Positions 49,059 through 61,570 of a stretch of 64,000 nucleotides of DNA are shown piece after piece. The position numbers were made by a program, and so were the translations under genes. The notes under the pieces were generated by a model. That model was not told the DNA's origin and made no database searches. It saw nothing but the letters and a program-made list of their open reading frames with translations. Each line of letters begins with the position of its first letter. Within the stretch, counting starts at the first letter, position 1. Source of the stretch: Prunella strophiata (lineage: Eukaryota > Chordata > Aves > Passeriformes > Prunellidae); assembly GCA_036583965.1 (NCBI GenBank), contig JAZBQD010000019.1, positions 2,347,006 to 2,411,005 of the forward strand, given 5' to 3'.

Positions 49059-52000
49059 TTCTGTGAGTTCTATGAATTCAGTGAATTCTATGAATTCTAT
49101 TAATTCTGTGATTCTGTGATTCTGTGAATTCTGTGGGTTCTGTGAGTTCTGTGATTCTATGAATTCTACGAATTCTGTGATTCTGTGAATTCTATGAATT
49201 CTGTGGATTCTATGAGTTCTGTGAATTCTATGATTTCTGTGAATTCCGTGAATTTTGTGATTCTGTGGATTCTGTGAGTTCTGTGAATTCTGTGAATTCT
49301 GTGATTCTGTGAATTCTATGAATTCTGTGAATTCTGTGGATTATGTGTATTCTGGAATTCTGTGAATTCTGTGAATTCCGTGAATTCTGTGAATTCTGTG
49401 AATTCTATGAATTCTGTGATTCTGTGAATTCTATGAATTCTGTGATTCTCTGAATTCTGTGATTCTCTGAATTCTGTGATTTTGTGAATTCTAGGAATTC
49501 TATGAATTCTATGAATTCTGTGAATTCAGTGAATTCTATGAATTCTGTGAATTCTGTGAATTCAGTGAATTCTATGAATTCTGTGAATTCTATGAATTCA
49601 GTGAATTCTATGAATTCAGTGAATTCTATGAATTCTGTGATTCTGTGATTCTGTGAATTCCTGTGATTCTGTGAATTCCTGTGATTCTGTGAATTCTGTG
49701 ATTCTGTGAATTCTATGAATTCAGTGAATTCTATGAATTCAGTGAATTCTATGAATTCTGTGAATTCTGTGATTCTGTGAATTCCTGTGATTCTGTGAAT
49801 TCCTGTGATTCTGTGAATTCCTGTGATTCTGTGAATTCCTGTGATTCTGTGAATTCTGTGATTCTGTGAATTCCTGTGATTCTGTGAATTCTGTGATTCT
49901 GTGAATTCCTGTGATTCTGTGAATTCCTGTGATTCTGTGAATTCTGTGATTCTGTGAATTCCTGTGATTCTGTGAATTCTATGAATTCTGTGATTCTGTG
50001 ATTCTGTGATTCTGTGATTCTGTGATTCTGTGAGTTCTGTGATTCTGTGGATTCTGTGAGTTCTGTGAATTCTGTTATTCTGTGGATTCTGTGATTCTGT
50101 GAATTCCTGTGATTCTGTGAATTCTGTGATTCTGTGAATTCAGTGAATTCTATGAATTCTGTGATTCTGTGAATTCTGTGATTCTGTGATTCTGTGATTC
50201 TGTGAATTCTGTGAATTCTATGAATTCAGTGAATTCTATGAATTCTGTGATTCTGTGAATTCTGTGATTCTGTGAATTCTATGAATTCTGTGATTCTGTG
50301 AATTCAGTGAATTCTATGAATTCTGTGAATTCTGTGAATTCTATGAATTCTGTGATTCTGTGAATTCTGTGATTCTGTGAATTCTGTGATTCTGTGAATT
50401 CTGTGATTCTGTGAATTCAGTGAATTCTATGAATTCAGTGAATTCTATGAATTCTGTGAATTCTATGAATTCTGTGATTCTGTGATTCTGTGATTCTGTG
50501 ATTCTGTGAATTCTGTGAATTCTGTGATTCTGTGAATTCTGTGATTCTGTGATTCTGTGAATTCTGTGATTCTGTGATTCTGTGATTCTGTGAATTCTGT
50601 GATTCTGTGATTCTGTGGATTCTGTGAGTTCTGTGAATTCTGTGATTCTGTGAATTCTGTGATTCTGTGATTCTGTGAATTCTGTGAATTCTGTGCATTC
50701 TGTGATTCTGTGATTCTGTGAATTCAGTGAATTCTATGAATTCAGTGAATTCTATGAATTCTGTGATTCTGTGAATTCTGTGATTCTGTGAATTCTATGA
50801 ATTCTGTGATTTTGTGAATTCAGTGAATTCTATGAATTCTGTGATTCTGTGAATTCAGTGAATTCTATGAATTCTGTGATTCTGTGAATTCTGTGATTCT
50901 GTGATTCTGTGATTCTGTGATTCTGTGATTCTGTGATTCTGTGAATTCTGTGATTCTGTGATTCTGTGATTCTGTGATTCTGTGATTCTGTGAATTCTGT
51001 GATTCTGTGAATTCTGTGAATTCTGTGAATTCTGTGATTCTGTGATTCTGTGATTCTGTGATTCTGTGATTCTGTGATTCTGTGAATTCTATGAATTCTG
51101 TGAATTCTGTGAATTCTGTGATTCTGTGATTCTGTGATTCTGTGATTCTGTGATTCTGTGATTCTGTGATTCTGTGATTCTGTGATTCTGTGAATTCAGT
51201 GAATTCTATGAATTCTGTGAATTCTATGAATTCTGTGAATTCTATGAATTCTGTGAATTCTATGAATTCTGTGATTCTGTGAATTCTGTGAATTCTATGA
51301 ATTCTGTGATTCTGTGATTCTGTGATTCTGTGAATTCTATGAATTCTGTGAATTCTATGAATTCTGTGATTCTATGAATTCAGTGAATTCTATGAATTCT
51401 GTGATTCTGTGATTCTGTGAATTCTGTGAATTCTATGAATTCAGTGAATTCTATGAATTCTGTGATTCTCTGAATTCTGTGATTCTGTGATTCTGTGAAT
51501 TCTATGAATTCTGTGATTTTGTGAATTCAGTGAATTCTATGAATTCTGTGATTCTGTGAATTCAGTGAATTCTATGAATTCAGTGAATTCTATGAATTCA
51601 GTGAATTCTATGAATTCTGTGATTCTGTGATTCTGTGATTCTGTGATTCTGTGAATTCTATGAATTCTGTGATTCTGTGAATTCTATGAATTCAGTGAAT
51701 TCTATGAATTCAGTGAATTCTATGAATTCAGTGAATTCTATGAATTCAGTGAATTCTATGAATTCAGTGAATTCTATGAATTCTGTGAATTCTATGAATT
51801 CAGTGAATTCTATGAATTCTGTGAATTCTATGAATTCAGTGAATTCTATGAATTCTGTGATTCTGTGATTCTGTGATTCTGTGATTCTGTGATTCTGTGA
51901 ATTCTGTGAATTCTGTGAATTCTATGAATTCAGTGAATTCTATGAATTCTGTGAATTCTATGAATTCAGTGAATTCTATGAATTCAGTGAATTCTATGAA

Positions 52001-52317
52001 TTCAGTGAATTCTATGAATTCAGTGAATTCTATGAATTCTGTGAATTCTATGAATTCAGTGAATTCTATGAATTCTGTGATTCTGTGATTCTGTGATTCT
52101 GTGATTCTGTGATTCTGTGAATTCTATGAATTCTGTGATTCTGTGAATTCTATGAATTCTGTGAATTCTATGAATTCAGTGAATTCTATGAATTCAGTGA
52201 ATTCTATGAATTCAGTGAATTCTATGAATTCAGTGAATTCTATGAATTCTGTGAATTCTATGAATTCTGTGATTCTGTGAATTCTATGAATTCAGTGAAT
52301 TCTATGAATTCTGTGAT
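49035..52317. repeat. 3.3-kb array of 8/9-bp units expanded from a CR1 tail
   Basis: Continuous mixture of the 8-bp unit 'attctgtg' and the 9-bp units 'aattctgtg', 'aattctatg' and 'aattcagtg'. In places an 18-bp pattern ('tgaattctatgaattcag') is regular (51680-52060). There are no other sequences inside. Every junction between 9-bp units gives TTCTRTGAA. The Asn/Ser/Val and His/Arg/Ile-rich frames inside it are artefacts. Confidence 0.97.
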
Positions 52318-52719
52318 TTTGGGGATGCAGGCAGGGCTGCAGCTCCTGGAGGTGGGGCTGGGTGGCTGCAAACACCCATCTGAGCCCCCAGATCTGGGAG
52401 GATTGGGAAGGAGAGGAAGGGAGCAGTGTGTCCTCAAAATTTCCCCCCTTTTTTAGGCTGGTTGCCTAAAGAAATGCACTTTTTTAGGGGCAGGTCTGTG
52501 TGCTCATGTCTGTCTGTCTGTCTGTGCCACAACCCTGAGATTTTAGGCACTGAGGGGCACCAAGGTACTAAAAAAGCCCAATTTTGGTACTTCCCTAGTG
52601 CTGTGATGGAGCAGAGCAGCCCCTCCTCAGCACCCATTTGGAAATTCCCTTTGCCCCATGATTTTTGCAAGAGCCAGCAAAGGGAATAAAGAGCCTGACC
52701 AGGGAATGGTCACAGCCAT
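52318..52719. other. Spacer between two arrays, nothing recognised
   Basis: About 400 bp of single-copy looking sequence with a (TCTG)4-5 run near 52507-52525. No gene. Confidence 0.5.
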
Positions 52720-53362
52720 GAGCTTCACCCACATCCAGAGTGGTGCTGCTGGTGGGGTTTGGGTTTGTCCTTAACTAATATTTATTTAAAATAAAACAAC
52801 TTATTTAAAAGAAAACCTCCAAAAAAATCAATAAAGGCAAAAAACCAACTGCAAAACCATCCAGCTCATCAATCCTGCCATAAGCTTCACCCACATCCAG
52901 GCTGGTGCTGCTGGTGGGGTTTGGGTTTGTCCTTAACTAATATTTATTTAAAATAAAACAACTTATTTAAAAGAAAACCTCCAAAAAAAAAAAAAATCAA
53001 TAAAGGCAAAAAACCAACTGCAAAACCATCCAGCTCATCAATCCTGCCATAAGCTTCACCCACATCCAGAGTGGTGCTGCTGGTGGGGTTTGGGTTTGTC
53101 CTTAACTAATATTTATTTAAAATAAAACAATTTATTTAAAAGAAAACCTCCAAAAAAATCAATAAAGGCAAAAAACCAACTGCAAAACCATCCAGCTCAT
53201 CAATCCTGCCATAAGCTTCACCCACATCCAGAGTGGTGCTGCTGGTGGGGTTTGGGTTTGTCCTTAACTAATATTTATTTAAAATAAAACAACTTATTTA
53301 AAAGAAAACCTCCAAAAAAATCAATAAAGGCAAAAAACCAACTGCAAAACCATGCAGCTCAT
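52720..53362. repeat. Tandem repeat, 162-169 bp unit x 4
   Basis: 'agcttcacccacatccag' starts at 52721, 52883, 53052 and 53214. Copies are nearly identical. The second is longer because of an extended A-run ('ccaaaaaaaaaaaaatcaat'). Each unit has 'tatttatttaaaataaaac' and 'tcaataaaggc', so two AATAAA/ATAAA-type signals per unit. Confidence 0.95.
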
Positions 53363-55468
53363 CAACAGCATTCTTCAACACCTTGTTTTGTTTTCTGGGA
53401 TTCCTCTTGCTCTTTGGGACTCCAGGATTGTTCCCACATCCCAAGGCCACCACTGCCATTAGGAATTTTCTTGTGGCTCCCATTTGAGCAGCATCCAACA
53501 CACCCAGTGGCATTTGTGCAATTCCCAGTGTGGAGTCTCATTTGGGAGCTGCAGCTCTGCTCAGGGAGCCCAAAGGTGCTGAGATTTGGGGCTTTTCTGT
53601 GGCTTGTGAGTCGAGGTGATGTAAAAAAAAAAAGGGAAAAAAAAAAGAAAAAAAAGAGTTGTTATTTAAATAATAAATGTCTCTCAAAGGAGCCTGCTGA
53701 ATCATGTGTGGGTTTGTGCTTGTGATGCTCCTCAGGGCAGATCTGGCTCCTGGAGGAAATGTGTTGGATGTGGGATGAAACCACAGGGAATGGGGGGAGA
53801 GGCTGGCAGGGGGAAGTGGGTGCCTCCAATTTCCTCCAAAGTGGCAATAAACTGTGTTCTGCAGATGTAAAATGACATTTTTTTACCAGAGTACAGAATT
53901 TCCCCCCCATCTCTGAGCTCTTCCCTAAAACCTGCCTGTCCCACAGCCAGGGAGAGGCAGGCAGAGCTCCCACCTGTTATCAAAACAGCACCCCCAAAAA
54001 TACCCACCCTAAAAAAAGGCAGGGTTGAGGTCACTTCTGTCAGGCAGCCAAAGTCCACAGGAAGCTTCCTGGCCTCCCAGATGTGTGTGGGCAGATGTCA
54101 GGCAGGGGCTGCTCCTGCTCAAATGAGTTTTTGGCAGCACCCTGTGGCTGGGGGGCTGTGGAATTGCAGGGGTAGGGTTTCCAGATGTGGGGGTGAAGCC
54201 CACACCCATGGAATGCCATCAATGCTGGTGCCAACCTTGGGAACCCAAATTTGGCACCATCCCACCCAGCACTGGCAGGGCACAGTTGTCCCTTCCCAAA
54301 CTATTCCCTCATCCATGCCCACAGCAGGAGGAAAACACATTTTAGGTTCAGTTTTGGGGCTCCCATCACATCTCAGGGTGGAAAAGGAGCCAAAAACTTG
54401 AGGAAGAGCCTCGGGTCCTTGAGCTTTGTTTATCTGGATGGTCATGACCTTGTTGCTCAGGCTGGAATTTCAGGACCAGTTGCCTAATTCTCCTCTAAGC
54501 CAGAGGGAAGGGCTGCCTGGCGTGCAAAAGACAGAAAGAAATAGAAAGAAAATGTTTAAAAATGGGGAAAATGTTGGAAATGGCAAGGAGGTCACATCCT
54601 GCAGGGAGCCAAGGAATGTGACAGGGTGGGAGGAGAGCCCAGCAGGATCCATGGCACAGCAGGATTCTCCCAGAATCCAAGGATTCACTCCTGCCAGCCC
54701 CCAGCTCCTCTGCTGACCACTAATTACCAGCTGCTGGGGTTTATTTTGGGTTTTATGGCTCCTCATCAGGAAAGGCAGGGCTGGGAGAGAACCTCCCAGC
54801 ATCCATCCCCTGGGATCTGCTTCTGCTGCAGGAGAGGCACTGAACTGACCATCAGGGCAGCAGTCCTGGCAATCAGGGAAATGATTTGGATCAAATTTTA
54901 TGCCAAAATAAAAAATTGCAAGGAGAGGAACCCCTTAAACTTCAGTCACTCTGCCAGGACACATCCTGAGCTGCTGGCCAGGGATTACCCCCAAGCTCTG
55001 GAAGCAAAAATCTCCTTTCCCTGCTTCCAAAGGAGAAAAGGAGAGCTCTGGGAGGACAGGGAGGACTGGGAATCTCTGCATGCTGAGCCATGAGGCTGCA
55101 CAAAATCACAAAATGCTGCTTTTATTAACCTCACACAGCAGCCTTTGGAAAAAGCAAATTAATTTGCCTCTCATCAGCTCCCTCAGCGTCTGCTCAGCTC
55201 AAACACAAGATGACAAAGTTTCATTTCATTGTCTGTGCCAGCCCTTAATGAGGTTTTTATTCCCACACCGGAAAGCTGGTGGCACAGGGAAGCTCCAGGC
55301 AGGTCTTTAATCCTGCATTTCCAGCTGGCAATCTGCTGCTGGAGAGGAGCAGAGGAGACAACAGAGGGTGGCATCAGCCACCCCTCAGCTTCCTAAAAAT
55401 GGTGAGACTCTCCTCAGTGCCTGGGGGGTGCAGGGAGTGGGGATCTCCTCCAAAACCTGCCACAGAAA
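53363..55468. other. Intergenic DNA, no gene recognised
   Basis: A-rich runs at 53622-53657. No exon or repeat family was recognised. Confidence 0.5.
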
Positions 55469-55690
55469 CATGGAATGGTTTGGGATGCTTAAATCCCATC
55501 CTGTTCCACCCCCTGTCCACACCTTCCACCATCCCAGGCTGCTCCAAGCCTTGCCCACCCTGGCCTTGGGCACTGCCAGGGATCCAGGGGCAGCCACAGC
55601 TGCTCTGGGCACCCTGTGCCAGGGCCTGCCCACCCTCACAGCCAGGAATTCCTTCCCAATATCCCATCTGACCTCTGGCAATGGAAAGCC
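55469..55690 (-). mobile_element. CR1 LINE 3' fragment
   Basis: Minus-strand copy: 'catggaatggtttgggatgc', 'cacaccttccaccatcccag', 'gccttgggcactgccaggga', 'gccacagctgctctgggcac', 'tcccttcccaatatccc'-type wording. It ends in an AT-rich run (55708-55768). Confidence 0.87.
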
Positions 55691-56068
55691 CCTTTATTCT
55701 GGCACTTGTAAATAATTTATATATATAATAATAAAATAATAAATAAATTAAATAATAAATAAACTTTATTCTCTGGCACTTGTAAATAATCCCTCTCCAT
55801 TCCCAGATGATGGGGATGCCACTCAATGGTTTTGGGAAATAGGTATTTTGGGAGAGCAGAGGAGAAAGGAAAAGCACTTCCCTCCTACTCCCTCCTTCCC
55901 TGGCTTGTTTGGAACACCTCCCCCACATTTCTGTGCTGTCAGCAGGGAGGAAACTCCCATTTTGGGGCTGCTTTGGCTGTGGTTTTATGGGGGCCACAAA
56001 AGCCCCTCAACCCCATTCAGAGGGATCAGGAAACGTGGGCAACATTTGGGAACACCCTACAGAGGTGG

Positions 56069-56735
56069 GCTTGGGATGGGATGGGACCAATGGGATGGGA
56101 TCAGTGGGATGGGATCAATGGGATGGGATCAATGGGATGGGATGGGATCAGTGGGATGGGATCAGTGGGATGGGATCAATGGGATGGGATGGGACCAATG
56201 GGATGGGATCAGTGGGATGGGATCAATGGGATGGGATCAATGGGATGGGGATCAATGGGATGGGATCAATGGGATGGGATCAGTGGGATGGGATCAATGG
56301 GATGGGATGGGATCAGTGGGATGGGATCAGTGGGATGGGATCAATGGGATGGGATGGGATCAGTGGGATGGGATCAATGGGATGGGATGGATCAATGGGA
56401 TGGGGATGGGCTGGGATGGGGATGGGCTGGGATGGGATGGGATGGATGGGATGGGATGGATGGGATCAGTGGGATGGGATCAATGGGATGGGATCAATGG
56501 GATGGGATGGGATCAGTGGGATGGGATCAATGGGGTGGGATCAATGGGATGGGATCAATGGGATGGGATGGATCAGTGGGATGGGATCAATGGGGTGGGA
56601 TCAGTGGGATGGGATCAATGGGATGGGATCATGGGATGGGATCAATGGGATGGGATGGGATGGGATCAGTGGGATGGGATCATGGGATGGGATCAGTGGG
56701 ATGGGATCAGTGGGATGGGATCAATGGGATGGGTG
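56069..56735. repeat. Minisatellite, GGGATGGGATCAAT-type unit (about 14-15 bp)
   Basis: 'gggatgggatcaatg' and 'gggatgggatcagtg' alternate with GGGAT insertions and some GGCTGGGATGG variants (56400-56455). All + frames are open for over 200 codons as a result of composition. Not coding. Confidence 0.96.
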
Positions 56736-57404
56736 CAGTGGTGTGTCCAAGCCCAGCATTCCTGCAGAGCACTTCTGGAATTTCTGCTCCTGTCCTTTGG
56801 GATGCTGGAAGCAAAGCAGAGCTGCCTTTCCAGGCACAGGAACCCTCCCTGGGCTCCAGAGGGTGTGATCCATGCTAAATTGCATTAAGTTAATTAGCCA
56901 AGGAAGTGACTTAGGGGGACATGGCATGGCTGGGCTTCCCATCTGGCTCTGCAGTGGTTCCAGGGCTTCCCATGCCACAGCACAGAGTCACATTTGGCTT
57001 TTCCACAGCTGCCTTCTGCTCTTGCAGCTGGTTTTGCACCTCTGCATCCCCACAGGTTCATGTGAAACCTTTCCTCTGAGTCCTCCAGGTCACCCCACAT
57101 CAGAATGACCCCGTTCTGCAAGAGGGATCTGCCTTTTCCAGGGATGGTTTGTGGCATCCCAAACTTCATGAGCTTAAAATCAGAGCCTGGTTCCCAACAC
57201 TGAGACCCAAAATGAGTAATTTATGTTTTTTCTCCTGTCATTGTGAGGGGTTATGAGACCTTGGAAGCAGCAGAGCTGGGCAGAATTACCTAAAGTGAAA
57301 CCAAACACACCTGAGAGATCCAGAACAAACTTTTGTGGGGGCATAAATTCCTTGTGCCACATCAGTTTTACTTGGGAATTCTGCAGTGGAATCCACAGGC
57401 TGGG
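56736..57404. other. Intergenic DNA, nothing recognised
   Basis: No gene or repeat family was recognised. Confidence 0.5.
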
Positions 57405-57610
57405 ATCCCTGCATCAGCCTCCCCACCCTCCCAGCCAGGAATTCCCAATTCCCAATCTCCCATCCATCCCTCTGGCACTGGGAGCCATTCCCTGTGTCCT
57501 GTCCCTCCATCCCCTGTCCCCAGTCCCTCTGCAGCTCTCCTGGAGCCCCTTCAGGCCCTGCCAGGGGCTCCAAAGACTCCCTGGAATCTTCTCCATGTGA
57601 ACACTCCCAG
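57405..57610 (-). mobile_element. CR1 LINE fragment lacking the terminal part
   Basis: Minus-strand CR1 middle section: 'ccctcccagccaggaattcc', 'aatctcccatccatccctct', 'ccattccctgtgtcctgtcc', 'ctctcctggagccccttcag'. The region up to the tail is deleted. Confidence 0.8.
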
Positions 57611-57871
57611 CACAGCCTTGAATTTTCAAGCTTTTTTTACAATATATTAATAATAATAACCATTTTCATTCTGGCTTTTGGGTTCAGCCTGGCTGGGGGG
57701 TGAAGGTCTCATATGATTTTTCCCCAGATTACCATAAACTGTCCATTTCTCAAGCCTAACACATTTATTTTAGCTGTGGGTGTGACCTCCTCACTTAGAA
57801 GGGCTGTGCCCAGACATTTTCTCATGTAACTCTGTTTTTCTCTTCCTCTGACATGAAAACAACAACTTGAA

Positions 57872-57968
57872 CATCCTGGTTTAGTGCAAGGTGTCCCTGC
57901 CCACGGCAGGGGTTGGAATAAAATGGGCTTTAATGTCTCTTCCAACCTAAATATTCCACAATTCCATG
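57872..57968 (+). mobile_element. CR1 LINE tail fragment
   Basis: 'tggtttagtgcaaggtgtcc', 'ctgcccacggcaggggttgg', 'atgtctcttccaacctaaat', 'attccacaattccatgg'. Last ~95 bp of CR1 on +. Confidence 0.82.
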
Positions 57969-58044
57969 GAGCTGCAGTCCTCCTGCTGCTCATTTTCCCT
58001 TGCAGATGGAGTTGAGTGTGCTGGGAGGGTGAGCTGGAGGATCT

Positions 58045-59545
58045 GGGGATGGAGCTGGACCCTGTACCCCTGAATCCCTGTATCTTGTGTACCCCTGAAT
58101 CCTGGTACCCCTGTACCCCTGAATCCCTGTATCCCTGAATCCTGAATCCTGTATCCCTGTATCCCTGTATCCCTGAATCCCATAATCCCTGTATCCCTGA
58201 ATCCCTGTATCCCTGTATCCCTGAATTCCTGAATCCCTGTACCCCTGAACCCCTGAATCCCTGTATCCCTGAATTCCTGAATCCCTGTATCCCTGAATCA
58301 CTGAATCCCTGTATCCCTGAATTCCTGAATCCCATAATCCCTGAATCCCATAATCCCTGAATCCTGAATCCCTGTATCCCTGTATCCCTGAATCACTGAA
58401 TCCCTGTACCCCGGAATTCCTGTATCCCAAAATCCCTGTATCCCTGAATTCCTGAATCCCTGTACCCCTGAATCCCTGTATCCCTGAATCCCTGTACCCC
58501 TGAATCCCTGAATCCCTGTATTCCTGAATCCCTGTATCCCTGAATCCCAGAATCCCTGTACCCCATAATCCCTGTACCCCTGAATCCCTGTATCCCTGTA
58601 TCCCTGAATTCCCGAATCCCATAATCCCTGAATCCCTGTATTCCTGAATCCCTGTACCTCTGAATTCCTGAATCCCATAATCCCTGTATCCCTGAATTCC
58701 TGACTTTCTGAATCCCTGTACCCTTGTATCCCTGGATTCCTGAATCCCTGAACCCCTGTATCCCTGAATCCCATAATCCCTGTATCTCTGTATCTCTGAA
58801 TTCCTGAATCCCAGAATCCCTGTACCACTGTATCCCTATATCCCTGTACCCCTGAACCCCTGAATCCCATAATCCCTGAATTCCTGTACCCCATAATCCC
58901 TGTATCCCAGAATCCCATAATCCCTGTATCCCTGAATCCCTGTACCCCTGAATTTCTGAATCCCTGTATCCCTGTACCCCATAATCCCTGTACCCCATAA
59001 TCCCACCATCCCAGAATCCCTGTACCCCATAATCCCAGCATCCCAGAATCCCTGTACCCCTGAATTCCTGTATCCCTGTACCCCTGAATCCCTGTACCCC
59101 TGAATCCTGAATCCCATAATCCCTGAATCCCTGTACCCCTGAACCCCATAATCCCACCCATCCCAGAATCCAGCCCTACACCCTGAATCCCTGTATCCTG
59201 TACCCCTAATCCCACCATCCCAGGAATCCCTGATACCCCTGAATTCCTGAATCCCATAATCCCAGCATCCCAGAATCCCTGTACCCCTGAATCCCTGTAT
59301 CCCTGTACCCCATAATCCCACCATCCCAGAATCCCTGTACCCCTGAATTCCTGAATCCCATAATCCCAGCATCCCAGAATCCCTGTACCCCTGAATCCCT
59401 GTATCCCTGTACCCCATAATCCCACCATCCCAGAATCCCTGTACCCCTGAATTCCTGAATCCCATAATCCCAGCATCCCAGAATCCCTGTACCCCTGAAT
59501 TCCTGTATCCCTGTACCCCATAATCCCTGTACCCCTGTACCCCTG
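58045..59545. repeat. 1.5-kb array of 9-bp units (CCCTGAATC / CCCTGTATC)
   Basis: Units 'ccctgaatc', 'ccctgtatc', 'ccctgtacc' and 'ccataatcc' are shuffled. From about 59020 a longer phrase, 'ccataatcccagcatccc' plus 'agaatccctgtacccctg', recurs as a higher-order unit. The minus frames read Gly-Ile-Gln-Gly-Tyr-Arg-Asp type repeats and are not genes. Confidence 0.95.
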
Positions 59546-60597
59546 CTATTCCCTGCTCCATCCCTTATCCCAAATGCCCACACAGACAAAGGGCTGGATG
59601 GAGCAGAGCCCCCCCAGATCCCCCCCTCCAGCTGGGAACATCCAAGCAGAAAACCCGAACAGAAGGACTGGGAAAAATCCAGCCAGAGCTCGGAGATGAT
59701 CCACCAGCGCCTGGAAGCAGAAAGAAGGGAAAGTTTTACAAGCCTGGCTGGGACGCGGAGCTAAAAATACAGCGGCTGTGCGTCGGCAGGGAGCGGGCTG
59801 CGGGGCCAGCCTTGTTTGTGAGCGCCCCCGGGGAAAGTCCTGTCCCTAAAGAGCATCCAGATGAGGTGTGAGGGAATTTATATCCTGCTCCCTGCTCTCC
59901 TGCGGCTGATGCATGCAAGTGGGATCACACTTTCCCGGTGCCCACGGGCTGCTCCAGAGGTTAGGGAGGGGCACCTCGTGTCCCTGTTTGACAGCCTGGG
60001 GCGGGCAGTGCGTTGGGGACACTCCTGGATGTCGCCAGGGTTTTGTGTTTTTTTTTTTTAAACTGGCTTTCCCTGGAATGTGCAAACATTCCACATGGGG
60101 AATGCCACCCATCTGCTGTTCCCAAAGCGACCTAAACCTTCCAAACCAAGAGACTAAACAGTGTCAAACTCCCATCCAGCATCTGGGTTTTATAGGGGCC
60201 ATAAAAGCTTCGAGGCATCGTGGAGCAGGGTGGATCTCTCACCATCCTGCCCCTTGTGATGAACCTGTGACCTCCCCCAAAAAAACCCCACACTTATTAG
60301 GAAAAGCAGGACCCCATCAGCAGCCTCGTGAGCTGAGCTCGTGTGAGGAGGAGAGCAAAGGTCCTGGGGTTGCCAAGCAAGCCAGGCCATAAATCTTTGT
60401 AGGGTTTGATGTGCCAGTGCTGTGGCTGTGGTTTCGTTGTGGTTCCCTCTGGGCTGCCCCAGATGCAGAAGGTGCCATTTTGTGGCTGAATTGAAAACTC
60501 TCTAAAAAACCACCTGGAAATCTTGTTTTTCTGAGCAGCTGGGTTGTGAGTGAGCTCCTGCCATAGTTGAAATTCCAGCCCTCAGGTCTGGCACATC
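59546..60597. other. Intergenic DNA, no gene recognised
   Basis: A short CpG-containing segment (59740-59850) includes 'gctaaaaatacagc', which resembles an MEF2 site. No exon was identified. Confidence 0.45.
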
Positions 60598-60735
60598 CCA
60601 GCCCTGGAAGTGTCCAAGGCCAGGCTGGACAGGGCTTGGAGCACCCTGGGATAGTGGAAGGTGTCCCTGCCCATGGCAGGGGGTGGAATGAGATGAACTT
60701 TAAGATTCCTTCCACCCCAAACCATTCTGGGATCC
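60598..60735 (+). mobile_element. CR1 LINE terminal fragment
   Basis: 'cctggaagtgtccaaggcca', 'cttggagcaccctgggatag', 'ctgcccatggcagggggtgg', 'accccaaaccattctgggat'. Plus strand, 5'-truncated. Confidence 0.87.
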
Positions 60736-61570
60736 TGTGGTTGCTCTGCCTCAGTTTCCCCTCTGTTGGGAGAACCCTCCCCAAACCCATCCCAGCACCA
60801 CCCTCCTCCCTCTGCACCTGGAAGGTGCTGGACAAGCAGCACAGCAGTGGTTGCCAGAACTGGGATGGATAAATCCACCATTTTATTGGGACCCCACAAT
60901 CCCAAAGAGCACAGCAGGGACAAGGATTTATCAATCTGCTCCTGTGGGGGCAGGAGGAAATGCTGAGGGCCAGCCCAGATGTGAAACATCAGAGCAGACA
61001 GAGTTTTGAACAGAGTTAAAAAGAAAAGTCTCTGTTTACAAGAAGCTGTTCCAGGGTGGTTTGGAGGCTGTTTATCCCTGGCCATTCGTGCTACCAGAGC
61101 CCTGCAGAGCAGTGGGGTTTGTCATGAGGAGTGGATGTGTACATGAGACAACATTTATTTGTCATGAGCAGCTGCTGCTTCCTCTGCTCCAGACCTTTTC
61201 CATGCAACTGGGGCTGGGAATTGAGCTGGGAGGGCTCTCTGGGGGCCCTGCAGAGGCTGCACTGAGCCCCAGATCCATCAGGATGAGCCCTCCCAGCAAA
61301 TCAGTGCCTGGGGAAGGCAGGAGCAGCTCAGGGGCTCTGCCCAGAGCTCCCTGGGGCTGCTGGAGGAAGCTGCTCATCATCTGGGAATGATCAGGAATCA
61401 GTTTTGGAAAGCTGTGGAGTGCTCCTGCTTCCTCCAGGGTCATCCTCATCCCCATCCCGGGCATCCCCTGGGGCTGTTCCTGGAATCCCTCCTGGCAGGG
61501 ACAATGGCCCTGGTGGGGACAAGGAGGAGCCTCTGCAAACCTCGTGCAGCTCTGCAAACAGGGATGGGGA
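60736..61570. other. Intergenic DNA, nothing recognised
   Basis: No gene or repeat family was recognised. Confidence 0.5.

Noticed and set aside
49035..52317. Centromeric or telomeric satellite
   Set aside because: The unit is the CR1 terminal octamer and the array is continuous with a CR1 copy, so a local origin is simpler. There is no TTAGGG content.
55826..56878. Gly/Met/Asp/Trp-rich frames of about 320-350 codons
   Set aside because: They come from the GGGATGGGATCAAT minisatellite and are open in all three + frames.
59740..59850. Muscle-type promoter because of an MEF2-like word
   Set aside because: A single ten-base motif without an associated exon is expected by chance.
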